From Rhopalosiphum padi (taxonomy: Eukaryota; Arthropoda; Insecta; Hemiptera; Aphididae): a stretch of DNA of 64,000 nt. Numbering within the stretch: the first letter of the stretch is position 1; each line of letters opens with the position of its first letter. A program made the translations under genes and the position numbers. Of the stretch, positions 52,301 to 64,000 are shown piece after piece. Location: assembly GCF_020882245.1 (NCBI RefSeq), contig NC_083599.1, forward strand, positions 73,391,745 to 73,455,744. The letters run 5' to 3'. The notes under the pieces are model-generated. The model worked only from the letters and a program-made list of their open reading frames with translations. It was not told the origin of the DNA and did no database searches.

Positions 52301-55300
52301 ATATTCTATTAGAACATTCCAGTTTTACAATTTTAACATTTACATTTCATCAATATAATTTATAACTCTCAATACCTCATAAGTTATAATATGAAACTTG
52401 CCTGTATTAAGATGTTAAATTAAATGTATGGTGGGACTACGTTATCTATGTTTTATCAACATTCAACCTTGTGACTTGACGTTATTTTTTAGGTATATTA
52501 TTTAATAATTATTTTTAATTGATATATTGGAAGTTTAAAAGATAAAAATGATAATGAACCATATACGATACATACATATATTATATATATTTTTAATAAA
52601 CATTGTGTTTGATTAATTTTTTATACAATCTAATATATAATTAGAATATGTTAGTAAAAAAAAAAAAATCAAAGAAACCTCAATACAATATTTGCTTACT
52701 GTATATTATGTATTTTTAAACTATTATATATTCTCTAGATATAAATAATTAACAAATGTATGGTGCGCCTATACCTACTATAATAATACTGGTAAGCGCC
52801 ATGCCGCAAGTAAACAACGCACTGCGTGTTTTGTGGCTGCGGAAACCGTTAAAAATAATATATGTTTTTATTTTGTTTGTTAAACCCTTTAAGTATTATG
52901 TACACCTACAGTCACATGAATAAATTTTTAAATTTATATTTAGTTTGTGTGTCTAGTTCTGTCTACCTTTACTTCATTAAATATGCATGCGATCATTGTG
53001 CAAATTGAATACACGGATTTTCATATGTCAATATTATTAAAGGTGAGGTGTCTTGTAGACATTGGCGCTTAGAAATGACCAATTGTTATATAGTTGTTAA
53101 ATATTTTCCCATGTAATGGATACGTTAAAAATACCGATTTGTTTGCGTTCAAATCGCCATAGCTCCGTAGATATATTTCGTTAAAAAAAAATAAACCGCA
53201 AAATACTGTAGCGGTGACAAAGAATTATTACGGTAATCATATACTCGTATATACTCTTAAAATAATGCTCTATAATTACAGTGTAATATGATACAAGTAT
53301 TTAAATATATAAATACAATTGTATATCTTATGAAATTTCGAACACAGCAGAAGTATTATCGTAATTCGTAACAAATATGAACACGCCAGCAATATATACG
53401 TAATACATATTATACTTAAAACGAGATTCAGTATATATGTTTGTTGAATATAATATTCTTTTGTAGATGTTGCACGATTTTCATACTAGTTTTTTTCTCC
53501 TCATACAATGGAAATCAAATAAATAAATACAAATAAAGTGCATTTGAAATGTTCACGAAGACATGATTTTTGTCAGAAAATATAAATTGAATAAAACCGG
53601 TAGGCAGTTAGATAAAATAAAAATAATAACAATAAAAACCGTTTGATATAACTGTAAATTTTCTAGTACCTATACACGCCATATTATCAGTAGACTACAA
53701 ATATATTTAGTATCGTATCGGATGTGACTTCAGGCGAGATATTTCAATAAACCGATGTAAGTGATCATTTCACGGTGGCGTAAACTCAATAATGATAAAA
53801 TAAACTGGTAATAACTGGTTTAAAAAATGAATTACGAATAAAGGTTATATATTGTAGAGTACGCAATACGACTTTATCATTTTTCTAAAGTTAAAACCTG
53901 CAATTACATCTATTTGACAAATTTGAAAAATACTTTAATGTATAAATATCACATAATATTGTATATTGTGTTTTAAGAATTTACGTTTTTATCAAATAAT
54001 GTTAATATGTAAAATAATTACAAAATATTTATTATACTAGCTGTAGCGTGGTAATTATTACCGTCTCCAGGTAGTGGATTCGAAATGATTGTTTAAATCA
54101 ATTGATGTTATAAACATCCCTGCCTTAAAAGAGTAGAAAGAGTTGGTGTTTATATGTTTATATTATATACTCATAAAGTCATAACTTGGGTAAAACTAGG
54201 CTATAAAAAGTAGAAACATGATGGTAGGTTGTTCTAAAAAAAAAAAAATCCAACTATATTTGAAAAATAAGTATACAGAAATAAACAATTAACATCAAAA
54301 TATGCTATAATATAACAATTTAAATTTGTATTTAATAATAATAAAAAAAATAAATACCTATGAAAAACCAATGCAACTTCATATAGTACCTACCTAATAT
54401 ACCATCATGATTTTAAAAAAAAATAATGGATGCACATTGTACATTTTTCATTAAATTGAAAAATTTAAAACGATTATGAAATATTAATAATAATTTACAA
54501 AAACTAGGAAAATCACTTAGCTGTGATCAATTGTTCTTCATCATTGACGATGTCATCTGTTAAATTTTAATTCAGCTAAAAATTATTATTCTCATATTTT
54601 ATTAAAAACGATTCTAAAGAAAAATTGTATAATGTATATATATCATAATATATTTCTAAGAGTATATTATTCAAATTTTATTTTTATATTAATAAATTAT
54701 ATTTTAAAATTAATATGGCAGGTTGAACTAATTGTTCTAAAACAAAATCGCGTAGTATATTGTATAATTATAATATTATTTCATACAAAATTAAAAACTA
54801 TCATCAACAATATTACAACTTAAAAATGGCGTACTATAGAATGAAATGAATAGGTTCATGGTATAAATAGATTAAAATTAATTGAAATATTTTGAAAATT
54901 TTACTTTATGCTGGAAATATAACGATGTTTATAATGATCAAAAGTCCCTTCAAAAACAATTTTTTGAATTACCTTCAACAAAATAATAATATCGTACAAT
55001 GTTTATATAGTTGTACAATTAATGAGAATTTAAAATGTTTACAAAACATATTCTATAAATATTTATTTTTATTTTTGATAGTTTTAAAATGTTTTAGACA
55101 GAACTTAATACTTATGGGAAATTTTATATTATACTTTTGTACAAGTATACATAAGAAATTTATAGGCATTTGAAATGTTTATTTTCCCAATCAATTTATA
55201 TAATATTTAAATACTTATAAGTTATAACTAATTAACAACTCATTCAAAAATTGATTCTAATAGACAAATATTCTGTTTTTGAATATAAATAAAAAATATA

Positions 55301-55859
55301 CGAATACTGTTGTTTAAAAACAAAAACACTTAATTTCTTTAATAAAAACAATAACGATATGAAATACCAAAAAATATAATTGTTTTCAAAAATGTTTTTT
55401 TCACAATGGCTATTTAAATTATGTAAAAAAAAAGGTTTTCAAAAAAATTTAGAGAAAACTCGTATTCATATAATAAATTTAAAAACTTCGTTGACATTCA
55501 AATGATATAATGCCTATTATGTAGTGATATTTTAACCTAAGCCTTATCACAGTTTACAATGACGTTAAAATAAATACTTAATTAAAAACAAACATCTTGA
55601 ATTAAAAATTTATTTATCATTTTACATTATTATTACCTAAGAAGCATTAGCTGATCTGAATAATGCCCGAATAACCTAAATTATTCCATAAATATTTTAA
55701 CTTAAATGCTTTAGTTAAGTATTGTATTTGTTATGAATAGTCACTCATATAATTTCTGCGCAAATTGGCCATTATTATTATTGTATACGATTTCGCGTTG
55801 ACGCAATTACTGATTTTCCTATCCGTCGGTATTATGTGTACATAAGACACAAGTACACA

Positions 55860-56720
55860 CATACACGAGTACAAATGTATATTTCGTGAGTCTGGATTTC
55901 TATGTATATAACCGTGGGGGTCGTCTGGTGGACAGGTGAATGTTTATAAATAAGGAGAAAATAAATATTTTATATCTTACCACGGGGCATTATAACGCTG
56001 AGTATTACCTTTGTGGGATGTTTAGGTACTTAAGGTAAACATAATAAGACGTCGCTAAGCTCGGGACGTGCAAATCTCGTGACGAAAGAACCCACAGTTT
56101 GTACGGTAGGAGGGGTATGAGTGCACTCAAACGGACTCTACTCGAAAGCCAAATCTGACTTTATATATTATATTATATTTTACCCACATAAATAATATAT
56201 CTGTATTATACGAGACCGTTTTGAGAAAATCGCAGAGGAGCGTAACCTTCTCTAAAATTGTGGTCCCCCGGGGCCAAATCATCGCTATAAACACTACATC
56301 ACCATTCGTTTGCTCGTTTTTTCTCTTTCAGTTTTTTTTCCTCTCTCGTTTTTCCTCTTCCGCCGTTTTCACGCGCGATCATCGTCGCCAATGCATACAT
56401 CATTCGTGTGCGTTTCAAAGAAAATATTTATTTTCGAACTTTTAATCCGGAAATGCATTAGCAACTCACCCTCGTCCCGGACACACACCACTCACGCGAA
56501 TACACTATTGCCTTTATCGAAACCACCGCCGTTGACACCGCGGCTGCACGATGTTGTGAAAAACCACTCCGAGGGAATCCACCGGCGCGGCGGGTGGCAC
56601 CTATATTTATCTATAGTTAAATATATATAGACGAGGGCAAAGGGTCACGGGCTCGTAAGGGTTTCAGAGCGGAGAAAATAAGCCCACCCGCTGTTCGATG
56701 AGAATCAATATATTTATTTC
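55860..56720. promoter_or_regulatory. GC-richer intronic patch: candidate alternative promoter or enhancer
   Basis: Within the 30-kb AT-rich intron this block is clearly richer in G and C and in CG dinucleotides. It includes a pyrimidine-rich tract (about 56320-56365), CG-containing segments around 56370-56400 and 56530-56600, and a GAGGGCAAAGGGTCACGGGC stretch near 56632. It ends directly in front of a short ORF with a signal-peptide-like start (56740). ORFs through it, such as 56310-56630, show no recognisable domain. A regulatory or alternative-first-exon role is inference from composition and position. A decayed GC-rich transposon is the main alternative. Confidence 0.35.
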
Positions 56721-56739
56721 TGAAACGAAATGTGGCAAA

Positions 56740-56895
56740 ATGCGTTTTCGTTTTCACCACAACTGCAACAAGATGATATATATTTTATTGTTGTTACAGT
56801 TTTATATGTTAGTAGCAGCGGAGATATGTACCGATGTAACGAATAGTAACGAAACAAAAAAAAAATGTATAAATATATACATACATAAACAATAA
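56740..56895 (+). CDS. Small ORF with signal-peptide-like N-terminus (hypothetical secreted peptide or alternative first exon)
   Basis: Starting at ATG 56740 the ORF gives 51 residues: a basic n-region MRFRFHHNCNK, a hydrophobic core MIYILLLLQFYMLV, an Ala-Ala-Glu cleavage-like site, then a short tail with two cysteines (ICTDV and KKKC) and one N-glycosylation sequon (NET). The ORF is also open upstream to an in-frame ATG at 56698, and a third ATG at 56773 begins the hydrophobic core itself. It lies right after a GC-richer patch. A GT at 56828 falls in phase 1, so a splice there would also join in frame to the CUB exon at 63722, but that donor (T|GTACCG) is weak. No known family recognised. 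It could be chance in AT-rich DNA, where Leu/Ile/Phe/Tyr runs arise easily. Confidence 0.3.
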   Translation: MRFRFHHNCNKMIYILLLLQFYMLVAAEICTDVTNSNETKKKCINIYIHKQ

Positions 56896-59800
56896 ATATG
56901 TTTAAATATTACGGTGTCGGAATCAGTGTAGCGGTATGTGATTGTATAACATCATAATACCAGTACTCAATGCATTGCAATACCCATGAAACTAAAACAT
57001 ACCGAAATATAATAATCATGGCGCTAAACGTATAATATATATAATATAATAAACCGATCACACCAATTATATCATACTATACAATAATTATTAAATTTAA
57101 ATATTTGATGAAAACAGCGTACATAAAACTCTTTGAAAAATGCAAGTGTAGGTCCTCTTGGAACACGATTTTTTAATATCTAACTGCTTAGTGCTTATTG
57201 TAATCAAAAGCCATGATAAATATAAATATTATTTTTATTTTTATATTAAATATACTTTACTTATTATACATATATGCTTGTCAGTAGTACACGGCACATT
57301 GGTACTTCAATATAATACGGTAATTAAATTTTTAAGGAATCGCGGGTGTACCTACGCGTTTCGTGTAAATGGTACACAGAAAAAACAGCCGACCCTAATC
57401 TAACATACCTCGTCGCACGTATATACGCATTACGCGCATTTTCGAATTTGATCAGCCAAGTGATGACATAAACCTACTGGTTACAATACAATATGTACGA
57501 CGCGTCTATCGATTTAATAATAAAAACCAAACGGGACCGAATTATTATCAACGTGCATGCTTTGTATTCGCCGGAAATACGATACGTATATTTTACACAA
57601 CAGACATTGTAGCCGATATTCTTTTATACATTAAAATATATAAACGAGTACAAAGATAATATTTTAATCGGTATTGTAATTATTTATATCCGTAGGCGCC
57701 TAACAATAAGGATGTTAAGAATCGACGTTCAATAAACAATAATATAATGTACCAGGTGAATCATTGTTAGGCCATATTCAAAAATGAGATTCATCTGCTA
57801 AACGTTATTCAATTCTCTCGCGTACCCAGTAATATTGCTAAACAATATAAGCGCGCCAATAAAACGTGATGTGGACGCGTATCCTACGCCATAACATATT
57901 TACCCAAAATTGCTTTTAAATTTTAATTATTCAAATATTATAACCGTGTAATATTACACAATCAAAAGCTTTCAGTTCATTGAAATTCATACTGAAAATT
58001 TAAACAACTAATCAATTTTAAAACGTTCCAGTGAAACTATATCGATATGGAATATCACGTTCAATCTTATTTGATAAAAAAAAATCACTTTATATACATA
58101 ATAATAATATTGAAACTTTACTGAAGCACTTATATTTTATTTGTTTTAAATATTCAATCAATAACTGCTATTATTATTTTTTCATTGCCGTTATTTTCTT
58201 ATTTTCTTAGCTTTTCAAAATATATTTTAATTGACTTACCTTTTTATTGATAAAAATTATTTTGATTATTTAATTTATAATTAAATTATAAGGTATTACT
58301 TATACTGAACTACATATTATCTTTTCAATACCTACAAAATTTTTTTACTATAATTTTAAGTGCAAAGTTTTTATTTATAGGTTAATGTACAAAGCACAAC
58401 AAACTATTCTGTATTTCACATAGTGATCATTTTTATATTAAATGTGATCAATCTTAACTAAAAGTAATGTTTTTAGCAAGATCAGCAACAAACACTTCAA
58501 TAGAATTAAACATTTTCTTTTGTGAATTATAATAAATAATAATCATAAAATCAGATTATGAGATTTAAAACTATCGAATTATTTCAAGTTAGTTTAAATA
58601 CTTTAATTTTTCATATTTTTTACTGGGTGAAAACATTTTTTTTGATATTTATAGAAAAAAAAATAAAACGATGGTTATTAAGCAAAGAAAGGCTTATTCA
58701 AGGTCTTTCTTTTAATTATTTTAATAGCTATATTATAATTTTAACGAATGTTTGTATTTATTTTTCTTCTCAATTATCTTAAAAAGTACTAAAAATTTTA
58801 AATTTTAATCTCCTAAGATTATCAACTTTTATTAAATTTTCTACCCTGGTGTCTTTATCAAAGATGATGATTAGAGCATTTTTTTTTATTAGAAAAAGTA
58901 TCTTTAGACTCAAAATATAAAAAAATACATCATTAAAAATAAATATATTCATTTATTTGCCGATAAAAAAAAATAAATGAATGTATTCTACCTTATCTCT
59001 TATTTAAGAAGTATGTATTTACATTAATATATTATACAGACTATAGCAAAGTTTCAGAGATAATACATTAAACATAATTTTAGCCACTGAAAAGTTAAAA
59101 TATCCAAAATAGAGTTCAAGAACATTCTAAAATCATTAATAAACTCAATTTGTGGTTGTAATTCAAAAAAATATCATTTTGTAGTGAAGGATCATTCAAA
59201 ATATTCATAAATATCCTCTTTAAACACTATCTACTACTAGTCAACTTCAACTCAAAAATATCCAAATGCACTTTATGGTCTTTGAATGTAGCATATATTT
59301 TTACATATTATTATTTACAACATACATTTAAATACTTTTTCATATATTGACATAACGTTATATTAAAAAAAATAAATTAGTTATTTATAATTACAAACAA
59401 CAATATTTACATAATAGTAGTCTGCAGTATTCGTAAAATGCTATTTTAGGTTGGTCACTAATAACACCAAAAAAAAAATGTGTGATCCAAATTAAAATTG
59501 TAAATAAATATGAAACCATTTATTAAAAAAATACAAAATATAGGAAAAAATCTTAAGTATAATATTATTATAATTTACTGGAACTCGTAATATTTTCTTA
59601 ACTTTGATGCTACTGCTATGTTATATATATATATATATATGCATATTAGTATAAAATTATGAATTTAAATTCAATAAAGACAAATACGAAGAAAATCAAA
59701 TACTCTCATGTTTATAATAGTATTTATACAAAATTGACAATGTTATATAATATTATTTAAAGATAATAATAATAATTTATTTTTCTAATCCCTTCAACTA

Positions 59801-62800
59801 TACCGTAACAACTAATACGAAAAACCTAAAACGTCTCTTCAAATATAAAACCTACATTATATATGTCATTCCTATGCTTTATAACAGTAAAATTACAGTA
59901 CAAATTGCCTAAAAATAAATAAACAACCACAACACTCTTACATTAAATTTGGTATTTTATTGAATTGAATTCCCTATATATATATTATATATATTAACAA
60001 GACAAATGGAATGTGATCCTTACATTTCATAAATTATACTTCATACAATTTTTTAAATAGGTATTTCAGTAATACCTCGATTAACTACTATCTTAAACTG
60101 GACTGTTAGGATGATGGATAAAAAAAAAATTATTTTTATATTTATAATATAATTATACTTATATTAATTTTAATATTATAGGTATTGGTGTATAAACTAT
60201 AAGATGATAAAATAAAATATTTTTAAAAAATAAGTTTTTTTTTTAGTTTGATTATACTAATCCCTAACTCTTTTCACAGGGAAGTTTTTTAATTTTTCTA
60301 TAAGTACGTGTATATTCATTATTCATAATACAGGCGTGTAATATTCTATTTATAATATTCACGTAGCCATTATAACGCGAATGACAAAAATTGACGGATG
60401 AGAGAGAAACGGATAATAGAAGTTTTACTGTTAATATAAAACATTTTAAAAAGATTTACGTATCATGAATTTTTTTATTTATTCGTACGCTGTGATAGTT
60501 TTGTACGATATTAATAAATAAACAAAATTAATTCAATGATCAACATGTTTTTGAATTTTTTATAAGACAAAATATTGGCAGATGCTTATTAATATTGAGG
60601 ATTGAGTTACTTGAGCTGATTATGTTTCATATAAAAGTTTAATCATTTTCATTCATTTTTTAATAATGAACCGTATTCGCATGATATTACCATACTTTAA
60701 TTCTTTACCATTATATATTAGTTACATATATATTTTATAAATTTGTATGATAATATTATTTATTACCAATAAATCGCTATTATTTTACTATTTCAAATGA
60801 CCCTATTTACGAATGTAAATATTTTAATACGACTGAAATCGATTTTAGTGAATTCTATTAAAATCGCAATTTGACTATAAATTTAATTTTAATTTTTTTT
60901 TAAATTTAAAAATATCATTATCAGTATTTAGTTGTTGTATAAAATTTCCTTTTCTCACTATGTTATTATACATATACATATATTTATACATACATATTAA
61001 ATATAGGCTGTTTGTCTGAATAAAATTCTCAAATCGAATCCGACCGAATTAGGTTATCATTAAAAATGTATTGCATATTTGAGCATGATATTAATGATAT
61101 TAAAACGACTTTAATAGTATATTTTCCGTATATTTAATAATATATTTGTTCCGTTTCACAACGTGTAATACTAATATGCCATCTATTCGATGTTTTTTTT
61201 TCTAAAATGTTTTTATATTATGAAATATGTCAGTACCGCATAAAACATAATATTATGCATTTACATTTATACGTGCACTTGTAAGGGTGATCGTACCTCT
61301 ACTTTTGGTTTTTTTTTTTGAATAATTCAGAAAAAAAAATGAATTCTTTCTTGAAAATGTGACAAAAGGTTGGAATTAGTTACTTCTATTTCTTAGGAAG
61401 GAGGAATGTAATGAATTCATTTTTAAAAGGAACTCCAAAAAACTGAATATATGCGTGAGTTTAAATTATCATATGCACGCGCGTGTATGTATACTAAAAA
61501 CGATTTTCCAGAAAATACGGGTATAATAATGATAAATACCCAAGTAAAAGCACTGAGAGTGGGGGTGGATTACATATATTACTCGTGCTTTTCGTAATTT
61601 AACTTTACGGTAGGAGTGTGGCGTGTAAATGAATTTGGAATTTACGACTCTGAGCATAAACGACGTGGTATTTGAATTTGTTTTTATGTTTATGCATTTG
61701 CCTTTCCTCTTATTCTTTCCACGTGGTCACTAATACATTTCACATTAGTATAACGCTTAAAGGTTCGCTTAATTGTATTTTTTGTTGTTGTTGTTGTTAG
61801 TGTTGTTATTATTTTTTTCTTCCCAACCACCGTTTTCCCTAGTTATATTCGACCAATGGCGTAGTGAAAGATAAACATGAATAACATAGTACACAAGCAC
61901 ACAAATACTTCCATACTTCGGTTTTGTTATGTGTGAGTTACTCACAGTTCTTACTATAGCTATATTATTACTATTATAATTCTAAGATAATATAACATGT
62001 ATCAGAAAAATTGCGATCATACCTTTAATTATATGTAAGCATTGATTAACTGATTCGTTACGATTAAGAAATAAGCGTAACTTTGAAGTATTAGTGTTTG
62101 AAATAATCACAAAAGCATGCACTATGTGTATGAGAAACATTATTCAAGTAACTATTGTAACTGTGATAAATGTGTAAAATAGCTAACTCATATTCTTCTT
62201 TCATTTTTTTAATTTCCTTTATATTAAACTTTGTAGCTGAATCCAAATTGAGCACCGAAACTAAAAAACATTCTAATTGAGTACCGAGAAAAAAACTAAC
62301 TATATCAATTAAGTAAAAAAAAAAACCGATTCTTCTTATAACAAACTATGTTTGTTTTTTGGAACTCAATTCAAAGCACTGACGTTATAACTAAATCTGA
62401 GGCTATAGTTTATAATCATTACTCAAGAATGAAAATCAATGTTTCCGAATTGTTTGATCTAGAAATCAATTTTACTGATATTTATCTATTACGATTCTCA
62501 CCACTAAGTCTCAGCATAACAATATTATAAAGTACATAGTTGATAACCTATAAATCATCACGCGTGTTAATCGTTTACTGGTGTAAATTTATTTTTTTTC
62601 GATAGTAAACACATCCCAACGATTATTTGTACCGACAATATTAGTATTATGAATTAAGATTATTAAATAATAATAGTTTGCGTCAAATAAAATCCTTACA
62701 AAGTGTGCCTCATACTCATCCACATCTATCTGCTGCTTGTTTTACCTGCTCTTCCTGATCCACTTACAGGATTACTTCAATTATCTTTTAGAATATCATA

Positions 62801-63641
62801 TACAGCGATTTAGCTACCTATTTTGTTTTTCTGCCGGATCCGGAAAATCCTTAGGTTATAGCTTATCAATAAAAATTGTATATCCCTACATAAGCTTGGA
62901 ATATTATGCATATTTTTGTATGGTTATTAACCGTGCGTATAACATTATTTTATAATTACATAAATTGTTTGTCATTATTAATATAAATAATAATATTACT
63001 TATTATGAATTATATACTTTTATGGTTTTGTCGACTATACGAACCGACACCATTACCATTATTAGGTAATTTATTTTTTCAAATAATAAGTATAGCAATA
63101 AAGCTGATAATATGAGTTTTTCAAAGAATTGATTTTTAACATTTAACCATGCTTATGAATATCATGTAATAATTGTTGTATTATCGTTGTTCCACATTTG
63201 AAGTCCACGTACAATCAAAAATACAATTATTATGTCAATTTATTTATTCGGGGAAACTTTTTTGCTAAAGGTTTTCTTGATAATATTGTTACATACATCG
63301 ATTATTATTATTTTGTAATAATTACTTGGTATGGCATACTGATTTGCTCAGCGATAATAAACGACAACGACTTTATCGAAACTAATGATTTCGTTTCAAA
63401 TGTACGTGTGTTGTTCATATTATTACCTATTACCTCTGACATTGGGGCGTATTATTGAGGTAGATAACCGAGGGTACGTAAGACAATAGTGATACATAAT
63501 ATTATGTACACCTGTACGAATGAAATATTGTGTCTCTTTTAATATTTTAGTATTTTACGGTATTGCGGACGCGGACGCCATCAATCAGTCTAAACTGTAT
63601 TAAAATGTTATCATACCTATTTTGTTTTTTTTATCACCCAG
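56896..63641. other. 3' part of the intron, no further exon seen
   Basis: CG-containing sequence continues sparsely to about 57.9 kb (for example GCGCATTTTCG near 57435 and TAAGCGCGCCAATAAAACG near 57849), then AT-rich DNA with a (GTT)n tract near 61780-61798. Confidence 0.4.
59622..59640. repeat. (TA)n microsatellite
   Basis: Perfect TA tract of 19 bp inside the large intron. Confidence 0.88.
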
Positions 63642-63721
63642 ACAGCTTTTTTTCAAAATAAACACTTATCCTAAAAATCTAATTTGGAATAACACAAAAA
63701 CGACTTCATTGCGTGTTACAG

Positions 63722-63945
63722 ATGAAATGCAAACTATATGCAAAACACATTTTCTGCAACAAGTGTACAGAAAAATCGAAGGTGCGGTATTGGACTCACA
63801 AAACGAACGGAACTTGGACTGTGTGACAACGTTTCAAACACATTCAATCTTACAGAGGTTTATGATACATTTTGATCGTTTGCAATTGGACTGCAACGAT
63901 CATTTGTTCATATTTGATGGCGCCCATGCAGTTGGACAACATAAG
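63722..63945 (+). CDS. Coding exon 2: first part of a CUB domain (gene runs off the window)
   Basis: Two bases complete the split codon, then 74 codons follow up to a strong donor (AAG|GTAGGT at 63946) in phase 0. The peptide has the layout of a CUB domain, an extracellular beta-sandwich used for protein-protein contacts: Cys49 in TICKTHF, Cys76 in NLDCVTTF (26 residues between, the usual first pair), an F-x-x-F-like strand RFMIHFDRLQL, then Cys100 in LDCNDHLFIFDG, matching the family core C-x-D-x-L-x-I-x-D-G. The domain is cut after residue 117 (GQHK), so its last cysteine and any LDLa, transmembrane or further CUB modules lie on exons beyond 64000. The acceptor is GTTACAG|AT at 63720-63721; a stronger pyrimidine-rich acceptor, ATCACCCAG|AC, sits at 63640-63641, but joining that one to exon 1 runs into a stop (TAA) after six codons. 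Exon identity is firm; the exact 5' boundary is less so. Confidence 0.82.
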
Positions 63946-64000
63946 GTAGGTCAATTGATAATTGTATTGCATAATATTATAGTCGTTTAATAAAACAGCA

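Larger units (their letters stand above)
44036..55859. other. Middle of the intron, no exon seen
   Basis: AT-rich throughout except the small blocks described separately at 47.0-47.2 and 49.1-49.35 kb. A segment at about 54040-54240 (TATACTAGCTGTAGCGTGG and later ACTAGGCTATAAAAAGTAG) resembles the 3' region of common arthropod transposons but cannot be assigned. Confidence 0.4.
33568..63721 (+). other. Large first coding intron (30,154 bp) of the CUB-domain gene
   Basis: The intron is inferred from the phase-matched donor GTGAGT at 33568 and acceptor CAG at 63719-63721. It is AT-rich and contains repeat-family copies (43.1-44.0 kb, 46.1 kb), microsatellites, and a GC-richer patch with a small signal-peptide-like ORF (55.86-56.9 kb). 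I see no other convincing coding exon on either strand. Long first introns after a CpG-rich first exon commonly hold enhancers in insect developmental and neural genes; nothing in the sequence proves that here. Confidence 0.55.

Noticed and set aside
56310..56630. 106-codon ORF starting in a pyrimidine-rich tract
   Set aside because: The Ser/Phe/Pro-rich composition reflects the CT tract; no domain and no proper ATG at the stated start.

Overview
The window looks like aphid nuclear DNA (Hemiptera, Sternorrhyncha). It is very AT-rich, dominated by A/T homopolymers and short AT microsatellites, littered with small decayed DNA transposons, and carries one sharply bounded CpG-rich promoter/first-exon island. 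There are no bacterial operons, rRNA, tRNA or CRISPR arrays that I can support. The species assignment is inference from composition and repeat style, not from a database hit.

The one protein-coding gene I can support is on the + strand and only its 5' part lies here. A CpG island (about 32.41-33.57 kb) holds a long ATG-free GC-rich leader and coding exon 1 (33441-33567), which encodes a clear signal peptide and ends at a GTGAGT donor in phase 1. The matching coding exon is at the far right end (63722-63945): its acceptor has the complementary phase, its donor is AAG|GTAGGT, and it encodes the first three quarters of a CUB domain (three spaced cysteines and a C-N-D-H-L-F-I-F-D-G core). The two exons are separated by an intron of 30,154 bp, and the rest of the gene lies beyond the window. 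The product is a secreted or membrane-anchored CUB-domain protein. About 7 kb before the second exon, the intron contains a second, smaller GC-rich patch (about 55.86-56.72 kb), followed at once by a short ORF that itself begins like a signal peptide. This is a candidate alternative promoter/first exon or small secreted peptide gene.

The 32 kb upstream of the gene is intergenic and holds most of the recognisable transposon remains. There are three non-autonomous hAT elements with 8-bp target-site duplications (613-847, 25362-25853, 28664-29401; the last has a perfect duplication). There is a frameshifted hAT transposase C-terminus (about 23864-24172), a degraded FLYWCH/MULE-type transposon protein (about 20020-20560), a C2H2-like zinc-finger exon with one internal stop and an intact donor (30037-30222), and pogo-like short inverted-repeat elements (2590-2935). 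A dispersed repeat family with inverted ends related to ATTCTGAACGGAG occurs at about 1.3-2.1, 5.1-5.6, 31.3-32.1, 43.1-44.0 and 46.1 kb, so it lies both upstream of the gene and inside its intron. The remaining sequence is AT-rich filler in which I see no gene.
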